A stretch of 11,459 nt of DNA from Clostridiales bacterium (GTDB lineage Bacteria > Bacillota > Clostridia > Lachnospirales > Lachnospiraceae). Shown piece after piece: positions 1 through 6,827 of this stretch. The translations under genes and the position numbers were made by a program. Each line of letters opens with the position of its first letter. Within the stretch, counting starts at the first letter, position 1. The stretch lies in contig JAGZDD010000124.1 in assembly GCA_018369015.1 (NCBI GenBank), positions 1-11,459 on the forward strand. The letters run 5' to 3'. The notes under the pieces are model-generated. The model was not told the origin of the DNA, made no database searches, and saw only the letters and a program-made list of their open reading frames with translations.

Positions 1-110
1 GTTCCGGTCGTTGCTGGACGCGTGGTCTACACTCCGTTCCGGTCGTTGCTGGACGCGTGCCACCGGCACGCAGCAACACCGGCACGCAGCAACACCGGCG
101 CTTAGCAACG
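1..110. repeat. GC-rich tandem and inverted repeat block
   Basis: Two identical 24-bp direct repeats lie at 1-24 and 36-59 (35-bp period). They are followed by a 16-bp unit, CACCGGCACGCAGCAA, at 61-76 and 77-92, with a degenerate third copy at 93-108. The two families are partly complementary. GTTGCT-GGAC-GCGTG (10-24 and 45-59) can pair with CACGC-AGCAAC (67-77 and 83-93), leaving GGAC as a bulge. The strongest fold is GCGTGCC (55-61) with GGCACGC (65-71) around a 3-nt loop. No ORF covers the block. It may continue to the left of the window. Its function is unknown: dispersed intergenic repeat, structured RNA or the terminator of an upstream gene are all possible. Confidence 0.7.
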
Positions 111-142
111 TGCTCATACTTTGGGGTTATCATATGTGCATA

Positions 143-170
143 CACAGGGTCAAGTAAACTTGCCCCTGTG
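143..170 (+). other. stem-loop in the livH upstream region
   Basis: CACAGGG (143-149) pairs with CCCTGTG (164-170) and CAAG (151-154) with CTTG (159-162), around a TAAA loop with one T/C mismatch. No T-run follows, so it is a poor terminator. It lies upstream of the predicted promoter, so it would not be in the livH transcript. It could be a protein-binding dyad or the tail of an upstream transcript. Confidence 0.45.
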
Positions 171-203
171 CCTGCCCACTTGATAGCTTTCATAGAAAAA
201 TAG

Positions 204-232
204 TTGCTTTTTCATAAAATATATCGGATAAT
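204..232 (+). promoter_or_regulatory. predicted sigma-A promoter of the liv operon
   Basis: TTGCTT (204-209) and GATAAT (227-232) are separated by 17 bp in an AT-rich stretch, close to the sigma-A consensus. Transcription would start near 239-240, giving a leader of about 53 nt before livH. This is the best promoter-like match in 111-292. It is a prediction by eye. Confidence 0.55.
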
Positions 233-247
233 ATTTTGGTAAACAGT

Positions 248-267
248 ATGACGCCCTAGGGCGGCAT
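248..267. promoter_or_regulatory. near-perfect palindrome, candidate operator upstream of livH
   Basis: The 12-bp perfect palindrome CGCCCTAGGGCG (252-263) is extended by ATG/CAT arms (248-250 and 265-267) with one mismatch on each side. It starts about 8 nt after the predicted transcription start, where a bound repressor would block RNA polymerase. It could also fold in RNA, but no loop bases remain between the arms, which favours a DNA operator. The regulator is not identified. Confidence 0.45.
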
Positions 268-292
268 CATTATAAATGAAAGGCGGAGGGCG

Positions 293-1180
293 ATGGATTT
301 ATTAACAAACATTGTCGAACAGTTGATTAACGGTCTTCGTACCGGTAGTATTTACGCGCTGATTGCCCTTGGTTATACCATGGTTTATGGTATTGCAAAG
401 ATGATTAATTTTGCCCACGGGGATATTATTATGGTAGGTGCGTATTCTTTGTATGTCTTTTACGGAATCCTCGGGCTCGGGGCGCCGGTGGCAATTGTGC
501 TGTCGATTGTCGTGTGCGCGGTGCTCGGCGTTGTTATCGAGAAAGTGGCATACAAGCCACTGCGCAATGCGCAGCCTTTGGCGGTGCTGATTACGGCTAT
601 TGGTGTCAGCTTCCTTTTGCAGAATTTAGCTCTGCTTATTTTTAAGGCAACGCCAATCCCATTCGGCTCAATCATTAAAGTACCTTCTGTAAAAATTGCC
701 GGAATTACGATTTCGGGAATTACGATTGTAACGCTTGTCGTTACGACCGTTTCCATGATTGCGCTGACATTATTTATCAATAAAACAAAAGCAGGCCGGG
801 CCATGCGGGCCGTTTCTGAGGACAAAGGGGCTGCTGAGCTTATGGGAATCAGCGTCAACCGGACAATTTCCATGACCTTTGCCATCGGTTCTGCCTTAGC
901 GGCTGTGGCCGGACTTTTGTTCATCTGCCAGTACGAGTCGCTGCAGCCAACGCTTGGCGCCCTTCCCGGCATTAAAGCCTTTGTCGCTGCGGTTCTTGGC
1001 GGTATCGGCAGCGTTCCGGGGGCAATGCTTGGCGGTATTATTCTCGGAATCATTGAAAGTATTTCCAAAGCGTATATTTCCACGCAGTTAGCGGACGCCA
1101 TTGTATTTAGCGTACTCGTTATTGTCCTTTTAGTGAAGCCGTCTGGCCTTCTTGGCAAAATCCGTATAGAGAAAGTGTAG
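293..1180 (+). CDS. livH: branched-chain amino acid ABC transporter permease LivH
   Basis: One of the two membrane subunits of the high-affinity ABC importer for leucine, isoleucine and valine. The 295-residue length fits the family. The protein is strongly hydrophobic, with roughly eight membrane segments. LivH hallmarks are visible: the N-terminal LINGLRTGSIYALIALG stretch (11-27), NFAHGD (39-44), the cytoplasmic coupling loop GRAMRAVSEDKGAAELMGI (168-186) that contacts the ATPases, and the GGIGS turn (226-230). The ATG follows a purine-rich AGGCGGAGGG binding site. It is the first gene after the predicted promoter and is followed directly by livM. The periplasmic-type binding protein (LivJ/K) is absent from the window and must be encoded elsewhere, possibly to the left. 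Confidence 0.95.
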   Translation: MDLLTNIVEQLINGLRTGSIYALIALGYTMVYGIAKMINFAHGDIIMVGAYSLYVFYGILGLGAPVAIVLSIVVCAVLGVVIEKVAYKPLRNAQPLAVLITAIGVSFLLQNLALLIFKATPIPFGSIIKVPSVKIAGITISGITIVTLVVTTVSMIALTLFINKTKAGRAMRAVSEDKGAAELMGISVNRTISMTFAIGSALAAVAGLLFICQYESLQPTLGALPGIKAFVAAVLGGIGSVPGAMLGGIILGIIESISKAYISTQLADAIVFSVLVIVLLVKPSGLLGKIRIEKV

Positions 1181-1189
1181 GTGAGACAG

Positions 1190-2158
1190 ATGAAAAATAA
1201 AAAGTATCAGAAATTATTGATAAATGTTATTATCGCTGTCGTTATCTATGCAGTCATTATGATGGCGATTCAATTTGGCTGGATTGGACGTCAGTATCTT
1301 TCCATGATCGTGCCGGTGTGCACGAATGTCATGCTGGCGGTATCGCTTTGCCTGATCGTCGGCTTCCTTGGCGAGCTGACCCTTGGACATGCGGCATTTA
1401 TGTCCGTAGGCGCTTATTCCGGCGCTCTTGTCACATTAAATGCGCCGCTGCCGTCATGGCTGGCCCTGGGGCTTGGCCTTATTGTCGGCGGTATTGTGGC
1501 AGCCTTGGCCGGAGTCATTATCGGCGTGCCGGTGCTTCGCCTGAGGGGCGATTATCTGGCGATTGTCACCCTTGGCTTTGGCGAAATTATTAAATCGATT
1601 TTCAATACCCTGGGAATCACGGGAGGCGCCAGCGGGCTTACCGGCATACCAATGCTTACGACCTACCGGAACTTTACCCTTGTATTTATTTTGACGGTGA
1701 TCGTTATTATTGTTGTGTCAAATCTTGTCAGGTCCAGGCAGGGGCGGGCCATCTGTGCCATCAGGGATAATTATATTGCCGCAGAGGCTGCCGGCATTAA
1801 GGTAAGTAAATATAAAGTCATGGCTTTTGTCATTTCCGCGTTTTTTGCCGGCGTTGCCGGTGTTGTTTACGCCCATAATATCAGTATTTTAAAGCCGGGT
1901 AATTTTGACTATAACCAGTCCATTGAATTTCTTGTTATGGTCGTTCTTGGCGGTATGGGAAATATTAAAGGCTCCATTATCGCGGCAATTATTTTGACGC
2001 TGCTTCCGGAAGTGCTGCGCGGCGTTGCAGATTACCGTATGCTTGTATACTCCATTGTGCTTATTGCGATGATGCTCTTTAACAATTCCAAATTTAAGGC
2101 AAAGCTTATTGCCCGCAAAAATATGCGCAAAACGGCAGAAGCTTCAAAGGAGGCGTAA
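1190..2158 (+). CDS. livM: branched-chain amino acid ABC transporter permease LivM
   Basis: The second membrane subunit, partner of LivH. After a Lys-rich N-terminus comes a first membrane helix (about 9-27), and then the LivM signatures LTLGHAAF (63-70), RLRGDYLAIVTLGFGEI (117-133), GGASGLTGI (145-153), coupling loop GRAICAIRDNYIAAEAAGI (185-203) and GGMGN (254-258). The basic tail is cytoplasmic. The ATG at 1190 is preferred because AGGTGA lies 5 nt upstream of it. A GTG at 1181, directly after the livH stop, would add three residues but has only a weak ribosome binding site. At 322 residues the length is normal. The livH-livM join is so tight that the livM binding site overlaps the livH stop codon, which suggests translational coupling. 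Confidence 0.94.
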   Translation: MKNKKYQKLLINVIIAVVIYAVIMMAIQFGWIGRQYLSMIVPVCTNVMLAVSLCLIVGFLGELTLGHAAFMSVGAYSGALVTLNAPLPSWLALGLGLIVGGIVAALAGVIIGVPVLRLRGDYLAIVTLGFGEIIKSIFNTLGITGGASGLTGIPMLTTYRNFTLVFILTVIVIIVVSNLVRSRQGRAICAIRDNYIAAEAAGIKVSKYKVMAFVISAFFAGVAGVVYAHNISILKPGNFDYNQSIEFLVMVVLGGMGNIKGSIIAAIILTLLPEVLRGVADYRMLVYSIVLIAMMLFNNSKFKAKLIARKNMRKTAEASKEA

Positions 2159-2160
2159 TT

Positions 2161-2919
2161 ATGGCATTACTTGAAGTTCGTAATCTTGGAATCTCCTTTG
2201 GGGGGCTTCGGGCTGTGGACAGCCTGGATATGATGATTGAAAAAGGACAGCTCTATGGCTTGATCGGTCCTAACGGAGCCGGAAAGACGACGGTATTTAA
2301 TCTGCTGACCGGAGTTTACAAGCCGACGGAGGGAATTATAAGGCTTGACGGAGAAAATATGGTCGGGAAAAAGACTGTAGATATTAATAAGGCGGGCATT
2401 GCCAGAACCTTTCAGAATATCCGTCTGTTTAAAAATATGAGTGTTAAGGATAATGTAAAGGTCGGCCTGCATAACCACCATAAATATCATTTATTTACGG
2501 GAATTTTAAGGCTCCCGGCGTACCGCAGGGTAGAAAAGGAAATGGACGCCCGCGCTATGGAGCTGCTTGAGGTTTTTGACCTGGACAAGGAAGCCGGGAA
2601 CCTGGCTGCGAATTTGCCCTACGGCAAACAGCGCAAGTTAGAAATTGCAAGAGCGCTTGCGACAGATCCAAAGCTTTTGCTTTTGGATGAGCCGGCAGCC
2701 GGAATGAATCCTAATGAGACCGAGGAGCTCATGGAAACAATCCAGTTTGTGAGGAAAAAGTTTGAAATGACCATTCTTCTTATTGAACATGATATGAAGC
2801 TTGTTTCCGGTATTTGCGAGGCGCTGACCGTTTTGAATTTCGGAACAGTGCTTGCTTCGGGAAAGACAAGCGAGGTTCTTAACGATCCGCGGGTTGTTAA
2901 AGCATATCTTGGGGAATAG
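2161..2919 (+). CDS. livG: branched-chain amino acid ABC transporter ATP-binding protein LivG
   Basis: The larger of the two ATPases that power the importer on the inner face of the membrane. Walker A GPNGAGKT is at 36-43, the Q-loop Gln at 85 (ARTFQN), the ABC signature in LivG form LPYGKQRKL at 152-160, Walker B LLLLDEP with catalytic Glu at 172-178, and the switch His at 210 (IEHDM). All motifs are intact. At 252 residues, with an insertion between the Q-loop and signature that contains the basic YRRVEKEMDAR segment, it matches LivG rather than LivF. The start is firm: AAAGGAGG sits 7 nt before the ATG and only 2 nt separate it from the livM stop. Confidence 0.96.
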   Translation: MALLEVRNLGISFGGLRAVDSLDMMIEKGQLYGLIGPNGAGKTTVFNLLTGVYKPTEGIIRLDGENMVGKKTVDINKAGIARTFQNIRLFKNMSVKDNVKVGLHNHHKYHLFTGILRLPAYRRVEKEMDARAMELLEVFDLDKEAGNLAANLPYGKQRKLEIARALATDPKLLLLDEPAAGMNPNETEELMETIQFVRKKFEMTILLIEHDMKLVSGICEALTVLNFGTVLASGKTSEVLNDPRVVKAYLGE

Positions 2920-2930
2920 GAGGAATAGTT

Positions 2931-3641
2931 ATGGCAATGCTTGAAATAAAAGATCTTGAAGTATATTATGGCGTGATCCAGGCAATTAAAGGCGTATCCT
3001 TTGAAGTCAATGAGGGAGAGGTCATTGCCCTCATTGGCGCTAACGGCGCCGGAAAGACAACGATCCTTCACACAATCACGGGCCTTATTGCCCCGAAAGC
3101 CGGAAAGGTGACATTTGAGGGGCAGGATATTACACGAATGCCCGGACATAAGATTGTAACTAAGGGTATCGCCCATGTGCCGGAGGGGCGGAGGGTGTTT
3201 GCGGACTTAAGCGTTTTGGAAAATCTTAAGCTGGGGGCATACACCCGCAAGGATAAAAAGGAAATCGAGGATTCCATGGAAATGATTTACACCCGTTTCC
3301 CAAGATTAAAGGAGCGGCGCAACCAGCTTGCGGGAACGTTAAGCGGCGGCGAGCAGCAAATGCTGGCTATGGGCCGGGCGCTGATGAGCAAGCCAAGGAT
3401 TATTTTGATGGACGAGCCGTCTATGGGGCTTTCGCCTATTTTTGTCAATGAGATATTTAAGATTATTGAGGATGTAAGTAAGGCCGGAACGACGGTGCTT
3501 CTTGTGGAGCAAAACGCGAAAAAAGCGCTGTCCATTGCCGACCGGGCCTATGTCCTTGAAACTGGGAATATTACCTTAAGCGGCAATGCGAAGGAGCTTA
3601 TGAATGACGATTCTGTAAAGAAAGCCTATCTTGGCGAATAG
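2931..3641 (+). CDS. livF: branched-chain amino acid ABC transporter ATP-binding protein LivF
   Basis: The second ATPase of the importer, forming a heterodimer with LivG. Walker A GANGAGKT is at 36-43, the LivF-typical HVPEGRRVF at 82-90, the signature LSGGEQQ at 137-143, and Walker B IILMDEP at 157-163. The usual switch His is replaced by Gln in LVEQN (191-195), which is normal for LivF and not a defect. The 236-residue length is standard. AGGAGGA ends 6 nt before the ATG, 11 nt after the livG stop. LivG and LivF share the C-terminal motif KAYLGE. Confidence 0.96.
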   Translation: MAMLEIKDLEVYYGVIQAIKGVSFEVNEGEVIALIGANGAGKTTILHTITGLIAPKAGKVTFEGQDITRMPGHKIVTKGIAHVPEGRRVFADLSVLENLKLGAYTRKDKKEIEDSMEMIYTRFPRLKERRNQLAGTLSGGEQQMLAMGRALMSKPRIILMDEPSMGLSPIFVNEIFKIIEDVSKAGTTVLLVEQNAKKALSIADRAYVLETGNITLSGNAKELMNDDSVKKAYLGE

Positions 3642-3655
3642 CAGGGGGGATTTTT

Positions 3656-4306
3656 GTGGAAAAGAAAAATATTGTCATTACGATTGCAAGACAGTATGGC
3701 AGCGGCGGAAAAACGGTGGGCCATATGCTGGCGAAGGAAATCGGCTTTAATTGCTATGGCCGGGAGCTGATCCGCATGGCTTCTGAGGACAGCGGCATTA
3801 ACGAAAAGCTTTTCGGCCAGGTGGATGAAAGCGTGAAGCGCAGCTTTTTGCAGAAAATGGCGAATATAAAAAATATTTATGACGGAGAGCTGCTGCCGCC
3901 GGAAAGCGACGGCTTTGTGTCTGACGATAATTTGTTTAATTACCAGGCAAAAATTATTAAGGAGCTTGCTTCCACAGAAAACTGTGTAATTATCGGCCGC
4001 TGCGCAGATTTTGTCCTGCGCAATAATGAAAATTGCTTAAGCATTTTTGTTCACGGATCTAAAGCCTTTTGTCTGGCCAGAGCCATGGAGCGCAACAGTA
4101 TGACGCCGCGGGAAATGCAGAAGTTTATTGAAAAGACGGACAAATACCGCGGAGATTATTATAAATATCATACCGGCCATAGCTGGTATGATGCCCGCAA
4201 TTATGACTTGTGCCTTGACAGCAGCAAGCTTGGATTTGACGGCTGCGTGGCGGCAATTAAGGCCCATATGGCAGTCCGTTTCAAGGACTATGATCTTTCA
4301 TTTTGA
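3656..4306 (+). CDS. cytidylate-kinase-like family protein (PF13189 type)
   Basis: A 216-residue cytosolic P-loop kinase-like protein. A Gly-rich phosphate-binding loop lies near the N-terminus (ITIARQYGSGGKTVG, 8-22). IIGRCADFVL (112-121) and the C-terminal YYKYHTG and DLCLDSS segments fit the Cytidylate_kin2 family common in Clostridia. These proteins look like nucleoside monophosphate kinases, but their substrates are mostly unproven, and true CMP kinase activity should not be assumed. The GTG start is set by a poly-G binding site (AGGGGGGA, 5 nt upstream), 14 nt after the livF stop, so the gene is the fifth cistron of the liv operon. Its stop codon abuts a palindromic element, so the extreme C-terminus could have been reshaped by an insertion. 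Confidence 0.82.
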   Translation: MEKKNIVITIARQYGSGGKTVGHMLAKEIGFNCYGRELIRMASEDSGINEKLFGQVDESVKRSFLQKMANIKNIYDGELLPPESDGFVSDDNLFNYQAKIIKELASTENCVIIGRCADFVLRNNENCLSIFVHGSKAFCLARAMERNSMTPREMQKFIEKTDKYRGDYYKYHTGHSWYDARNYDLCLDSSKLGFDGCVAAIKAHMAVRFKDYDLSF

Positions 4307-4379
4307 TAACTATTCAGCCTTGTTGGCGGCAGCTAGCAGCGTTAGCTGCGCAAATCCTTGATGTACGTCTGAATAGTTA
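4307..4379. repeat. 73-bp palindromic element with terminal inverted repeats (MITE/REP-like)
   Basis: The ends are a perfect 11-bp inverted repeat: TAACTATTCAG (4307-4317) and CTGAATAGTTA (4369-4379). Inside is a second stem: GCAGCTA (4329-4335) with TAGCTGC (4343-4349), extendable to 9 bp with a G-U pair and an AGC loop. It begins on the base after the kinase stop codon and has no coding potential of its own. Nested inverted repeats in a short intergenic unit are typical of dispersed palindromic elements. No clear target-site duplication is visible. Without genome-wide copies to compare, element status is inference. Confidence 0.5.
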
Positions 4380-4390
4380 CAAACTTTCAT

Positions 4391-4407
4391 GCCGCGCTGT
4401 GCACGGC
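4391..4407. other. short imperfect hairpin
   Basis: GCCGCGC (4391-4397) can pair with GCACGGC (4401-4407) across a TGT loop, with one C/A mismatch. It lies between the 73-bp element and the terminator. No T-run follows. It may be part of the folded leader ahead of azlC or may be chance. Confidence 0.25.
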
Positions 4408-4426
4408 TTTACCGTAAGGTGTCTGG

Positions 4427-4466
4427 CAGGCGGAAGGGATTTTCCTTCCGCCTGTTATTATTATAT
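4427..4466 (+). terminator. intrinsic terminator between the kinase-like gene and azlC
   Basis: CAGGCGGAAGG (4427-4437) and CCTTCCGCCTG (4444-4454) form a perfect 11-bp GC-rich stem with a GATTTT loop. The following TTATTATTATAT is T-rich but interrupted. It most likely ends the liv operon transcript. It lies only about 20 nt before the azlC start and no good promoter is visible after it, so it may be leaky or regulated. Confidence 0.8.
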
Positions 4467-4485
4467 ACGAAAGATGGTGACAAAA

Positions 4486-5223
4486 ATGCATAGACAAAGT
4501 GCCTTTAAGCACGGATTTAAGGGTGGCCTTCCGATTGGGCTTGGTTATTTTCCTGTGTCCTTTACCTTTGGTTTTTTGACCGTTGCCGGAGGCCTGCCGT
4601 TATGGGCCGGAGTTTTGATTTCAGTGACAAACCTTACAAGCGCGGGGCAGTTCGCAGGGATGAACTTGATTTTGGCCGGAGCGGGCTACGGGGAAATTGC
4701 CTTGACAACGTTTATAATAAATTTGAGATATATGCTTATGTCCCTGGCCCTGTCTCAGAAAATTGAGTCTAAAATACCTGTCTGGCAGCGTCTTATTTTT
4801 TCTTTTGGGATTACAGATGAAACCTTTGTCGTGGCTTCCATGGAAAAGCGGCCGATCAAAGCCGGGTATATGTTTGGGCTTATTATTTTGCCGATTTTGG
4901 GCTGGGATCTGGGAACGCTGTGCGGCGGCTGTATTTCCAACATGTTGCCCCAGGCGCTTCAAAATGCTATGGGTATTGCCCTGTACGCCATGTTTATTGC
5001 CCTGATCGTGCCGGCGGCAAGGGATTCTGTAAAAGTACTGCTGATTATCGTGATTGCGGTGGCTGTCACCTGTGTGTTAAAGTATGTTCCCATTTTTTCT
5101 TTCATCTCTTCGGGTTTTCGCATTATTATTGCAACTATAGCGGCCGCCGGATTCGGCGCGTGGCTTTTTCCGACCGGAGATGAGGATAGAAAACTGGCAT
5201 GTGAAGAAGGAGGTGCCAGATGA
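4486..5223 (+). CDS. azlC: AzlC family branched-chain amino acid export permease subunit
   Basis: The large membrane subunit of the AzlCD exporter, known for leucine analogue (azaleucine) resistance and branched-chain amino acid efflux. The 245 residues show family features: GGLPIGLGYFPVSFTFGF (13-30), TSAGQFAG (51-58), NLRYMLMSLAL (79-89) and DETF (111-114), with several hydrophobic helices. The open frame extends back to 4303 through the palindromic element and terminator, but that part is not credible coding sequence. ATG 4486 is preceded by ATGGTGA at 5-nt spacing; ATG 4474 and GTG 4477 are alternatives. Its position behind a branched-chain amino acid importer supports the substrate assignment. 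It overlaps azlD by 4 bp. Confidence 0.9.
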   Translation: MHRQSAFKHGFKGGLPIGLGYFPVSFTFGFLTVAGGLPLWAGVLISVTNLTSAGQFAGMNLILAGAGYGEIALTTFIINLRYMLMSLALSQKIESKIPVWQRLIFSFGITDETFVVASMEKRPIKAGYMFGLIILPILGWDLGTLCGGCISNMLPQALQNAMGIALYAMFIALIVPAARDSVKVLLIIVIAVAVTCVLKYVPIFSFISSGFRIIIATIAAAGFGAWLFPTGDEDRKLACEEGGAR

Positions 5224-5531
5224 TGAGTACGGAAAGACTTTTGATCTGTATTGCTGTCATGGCTCTTGTCACCTACATACCGAGGGTACTTCCGGTGACG
5301 ATGATAAGAAGGCCCATTAAATCGCGGTTTTCAAAATCTTTTTTAGATTATACGCCTTACGCGGTATTAGGAGCGCTTACCTTTCCGGAAATTTTTTACT
5401 CCACCGGGCATTTGGCTTCTGCCGCAGCCGGCTGCGCCGTTGCCGTTATTCTCGGGTATTTCAGAAAAAGCCTTGTCGTTGTTGCGGTGGCGGCGATTGC
5501 CGCGGTTTATTTCGCAGAAATGCTGTGTTAG
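5220..5531 (+). CDS. azlD: AzlD family branched-chain amino acid export subunit
   Basis: The small membrane partner of AzlC: 103 residues with about four hydrophobic helices and the conserved TYIPRVLP (18-25) and PYAVLGALTFP (46-56) segments. The ATGA overlap with the azlC stop, with AAGGAGGTG just upstream, indicates translational coupling and 1:1 synthesis. A second ATG at 5223 is an equally possible start and removes only one residue. The pair is complete, so a working efflux pump is expected. Confidence 0.9.
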   Translation: MMSTERLLICIAVMALVTYIPRVLPVTMIRRPIKSRFSKSFLDYTPYAVLGALTFPEIFYSTGHLASAAAGCAVAVILGYFRKSLVVVAVAAIAAVYFAEMLC

Positions 5532-5557
5532 CATAATTATATAAAGGAGGACTTATA

Positions 5558-6085
5558 ATGAGTAAAATGCTTGTTGTCGTAGATATGCAAAATGATTTTA
5601 TTGACGGCGCCCTTGGCACAAAGGAAGCCGGGGCTATTGTGCCAAAGGTAATCGAAAAAATTAAAAGCTTTAAAGGGCAGGTTTTTTATACAAGAGACAC
5701 ACACGATGAAAACTATTTAGAAACCCAGGAGGGGAAAAATCTTCCCGTAAAGCACTGCATTGTCAACACCCATGGATGGGAGCTTCAGGAGGATATTGCC
5801 GCATTGGCAAAAGAGCGGCGGAGCATGATTTTTGATAAGCCGGCCTTTGGTTCGATGGGGCTGGCCGGGTGCCTTAGCGGGATTGCAAAGGTCGCCTCGA
5901 TTGACGAGATTGAGCTGATTGGCTTATGTACAGATATTTGTGTGATTTCCAATGCTCTTCTTTTGAAGGCAGTCCTTCCGGATACAAAAATTTCCGTAGA
6001 CAGCAGCTGCTGCGCCGGCGTTACTCCACAAAGCCACGAAAACGCCCTCAAAGCAATGGCTATGTGCCAGGTTGAGATATTATGA
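5558..6085 (+). CDS. isochorismatase-fold cysteine hydrolase, nicotinamidase-like
   Basis: A 175-residue cytosolic hydrolase of the isochorismatase/nicotinamidase superfamily. The Asp-Lys-Cys catalytic set is visible: D9 in VVVDMQNDF, K94 in FDKPAFGS and C128 in LCTDICV. D47 and H49 (RDTHD) and H66 (VKHC) match the metal-binding residues of nicotinamidases such as PncA, so nicotinamide deamidation to nicotinate is a reasonable guess. The superfamily includes many other amidases and the substrate is not fixed by sequence. AAAGGAGGAC precedes the ATG, 26 nt after azlD. The end overlaps the next gene by 4 bp (ATGA). Confidence 0.82.
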   Translation: MSKMLVVVDMQNDFIDGALGTKEAGAIVPKVIEKIKSFKGQVFYTRDTHDENYLETQEGKNLPVKHCIVNTHGWELQEDIAALAKERRSMIFDKPAFGSMGLAGCLSGIAKVASIDEIELIGLCTDICVISNALLLKAVLPDTKISVDSSCCAGVTPQSHENALKAMAMCQVEIL

Positions 6086-6825
6086 GCGGTATTGTGGCCG
6101 ATTTTGTCCAGGATGAAAAGGGACGCATTGATTTTGAGCTTGTGAGGATGAACAGGAAAACACTGAGTATTCATATTGGAGAGCGGGGCCAGGTGATTGT
6201 TAAAGCGCCTAAATATGTTAAAAGGGATGAGATTTCCCGGATGGTTCTGCAAAAAGCCGGATGGATCCGGGAAAAGCAGGCGCTACTTAAGCGCGCTCAG
6301 TCGCTTAAGGTTGTTCACCGTTTTGCTCAGGGGGAGCCTTTTTTGTATCTGGGAAAAAGCTATCCCCTGCACATTCATTATGATACAAATGTGCGCAGGG
6401 TATGTGTCAGCCTTAGCCCGGACAGCCTTATGGTCCAGACCCCGGTGATTGATGAAAAAACGATGAAATCCGCGATTTTGCTCTGGTATAGGGAGAATGG
6501 CTTAAAGCTTATGCGCCAGCGGGCTGATCATTATGGGAAGATTCTGGGAGAGCTGCCAGGGCAGGTATTTGTGCGGGAGCAAAAAAGCCGCTGGGGAAGC
6601 TGTAATAGCAGGCGGGAGCTTCGGTTAAACTGGAAGCTTATTATGGCGCCTCCAAAGATTTTAGACTATGTGGTCATCCACGAGCTATGCCATTTAAAGG
6701 AAATGAACCATTCGGCCGCTTTTTGGAAGCTTGTGGAGGGGCTGTGCCCGGAATACAAGGAGTGCCGGAAATGGCTTAAGGAATACGGAACACTTTTAGA
6801 GTTTTATACGAAAGAAGGGGAATAA
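6082..6825 (+). CDS. YgjP/DUF45 family SprT-like HExxH metal-dependent protein
   Basis: A 247-residue protein of the YgjP (DUF45, M48-like) family. The zinc motif HELCH is at 200-204, with a third ligand His at 210 in MNHSAAFW, and the family-specific KSRWGSCNS lies at 168-176. The N-terminal half (about 20-150) carries the beta-rich domain usual for the family. Often annotated as a metallopeptidase; E. coli YgjP has been reported to hydrolyse UTP, so both hydrolase roles remain open. No signal peptide is seen, so it is cytosolic. The 4-bp overlap with the hydrolase upstream indicates a coupled pair. No separate ribosome binding site of quality precedes its ATG, which also points to coupling. 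Confidence 0.85.
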   Translation: MSGIVADFVQDEKGRIDFELVRMNRKTLSIHIGERGQVIVKAPKYVKRDEISRMVLQKAGWIREKQALLKRAQSLKVVHRFAQGEPFLYLGKSYPLHIHYDTNVRRVCVSLSPDSLMVQTPVIDEKTMKSAILLWYRENGLKLMRQRADHYGKILGELPGQVFVREQKSRWGSCNSRRELRLNWKLIMAPPKILDYVVIHELCHLKEMNHSAAFWKLVEGLCPEYKECRKWLKEYGTLLEFYTKEGE

Positions 6826-6827
6826 TT

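Noticed and set aside
1..59. Possible CRISPR array from the 24-bp direct repeats
   Set aside because: Only two copies with an 11-bp interval, far too short for spacers, and no cas genes in the window.
460..1158. Long minus-strand ORF inside livH
   Set aside because: It is the antisense shadow of a strongly conserved permease, with no ribosome binding site or recognisable domain.
4303..4485. N-terminal extension of azlC back to the ATG at 4303
   Set aside because: It would translate the palindromic element and the terminator, gives 61 residues not expected in AzlC, and a better start with GGTGA spacing exists at 4486.
4380..4485. T-box riboswitch ahead of azlC
   Set aside because: No TGGnACCGCG-like T-box sequence and no specifier-loop architecture were found; only a plain terminator is visible.
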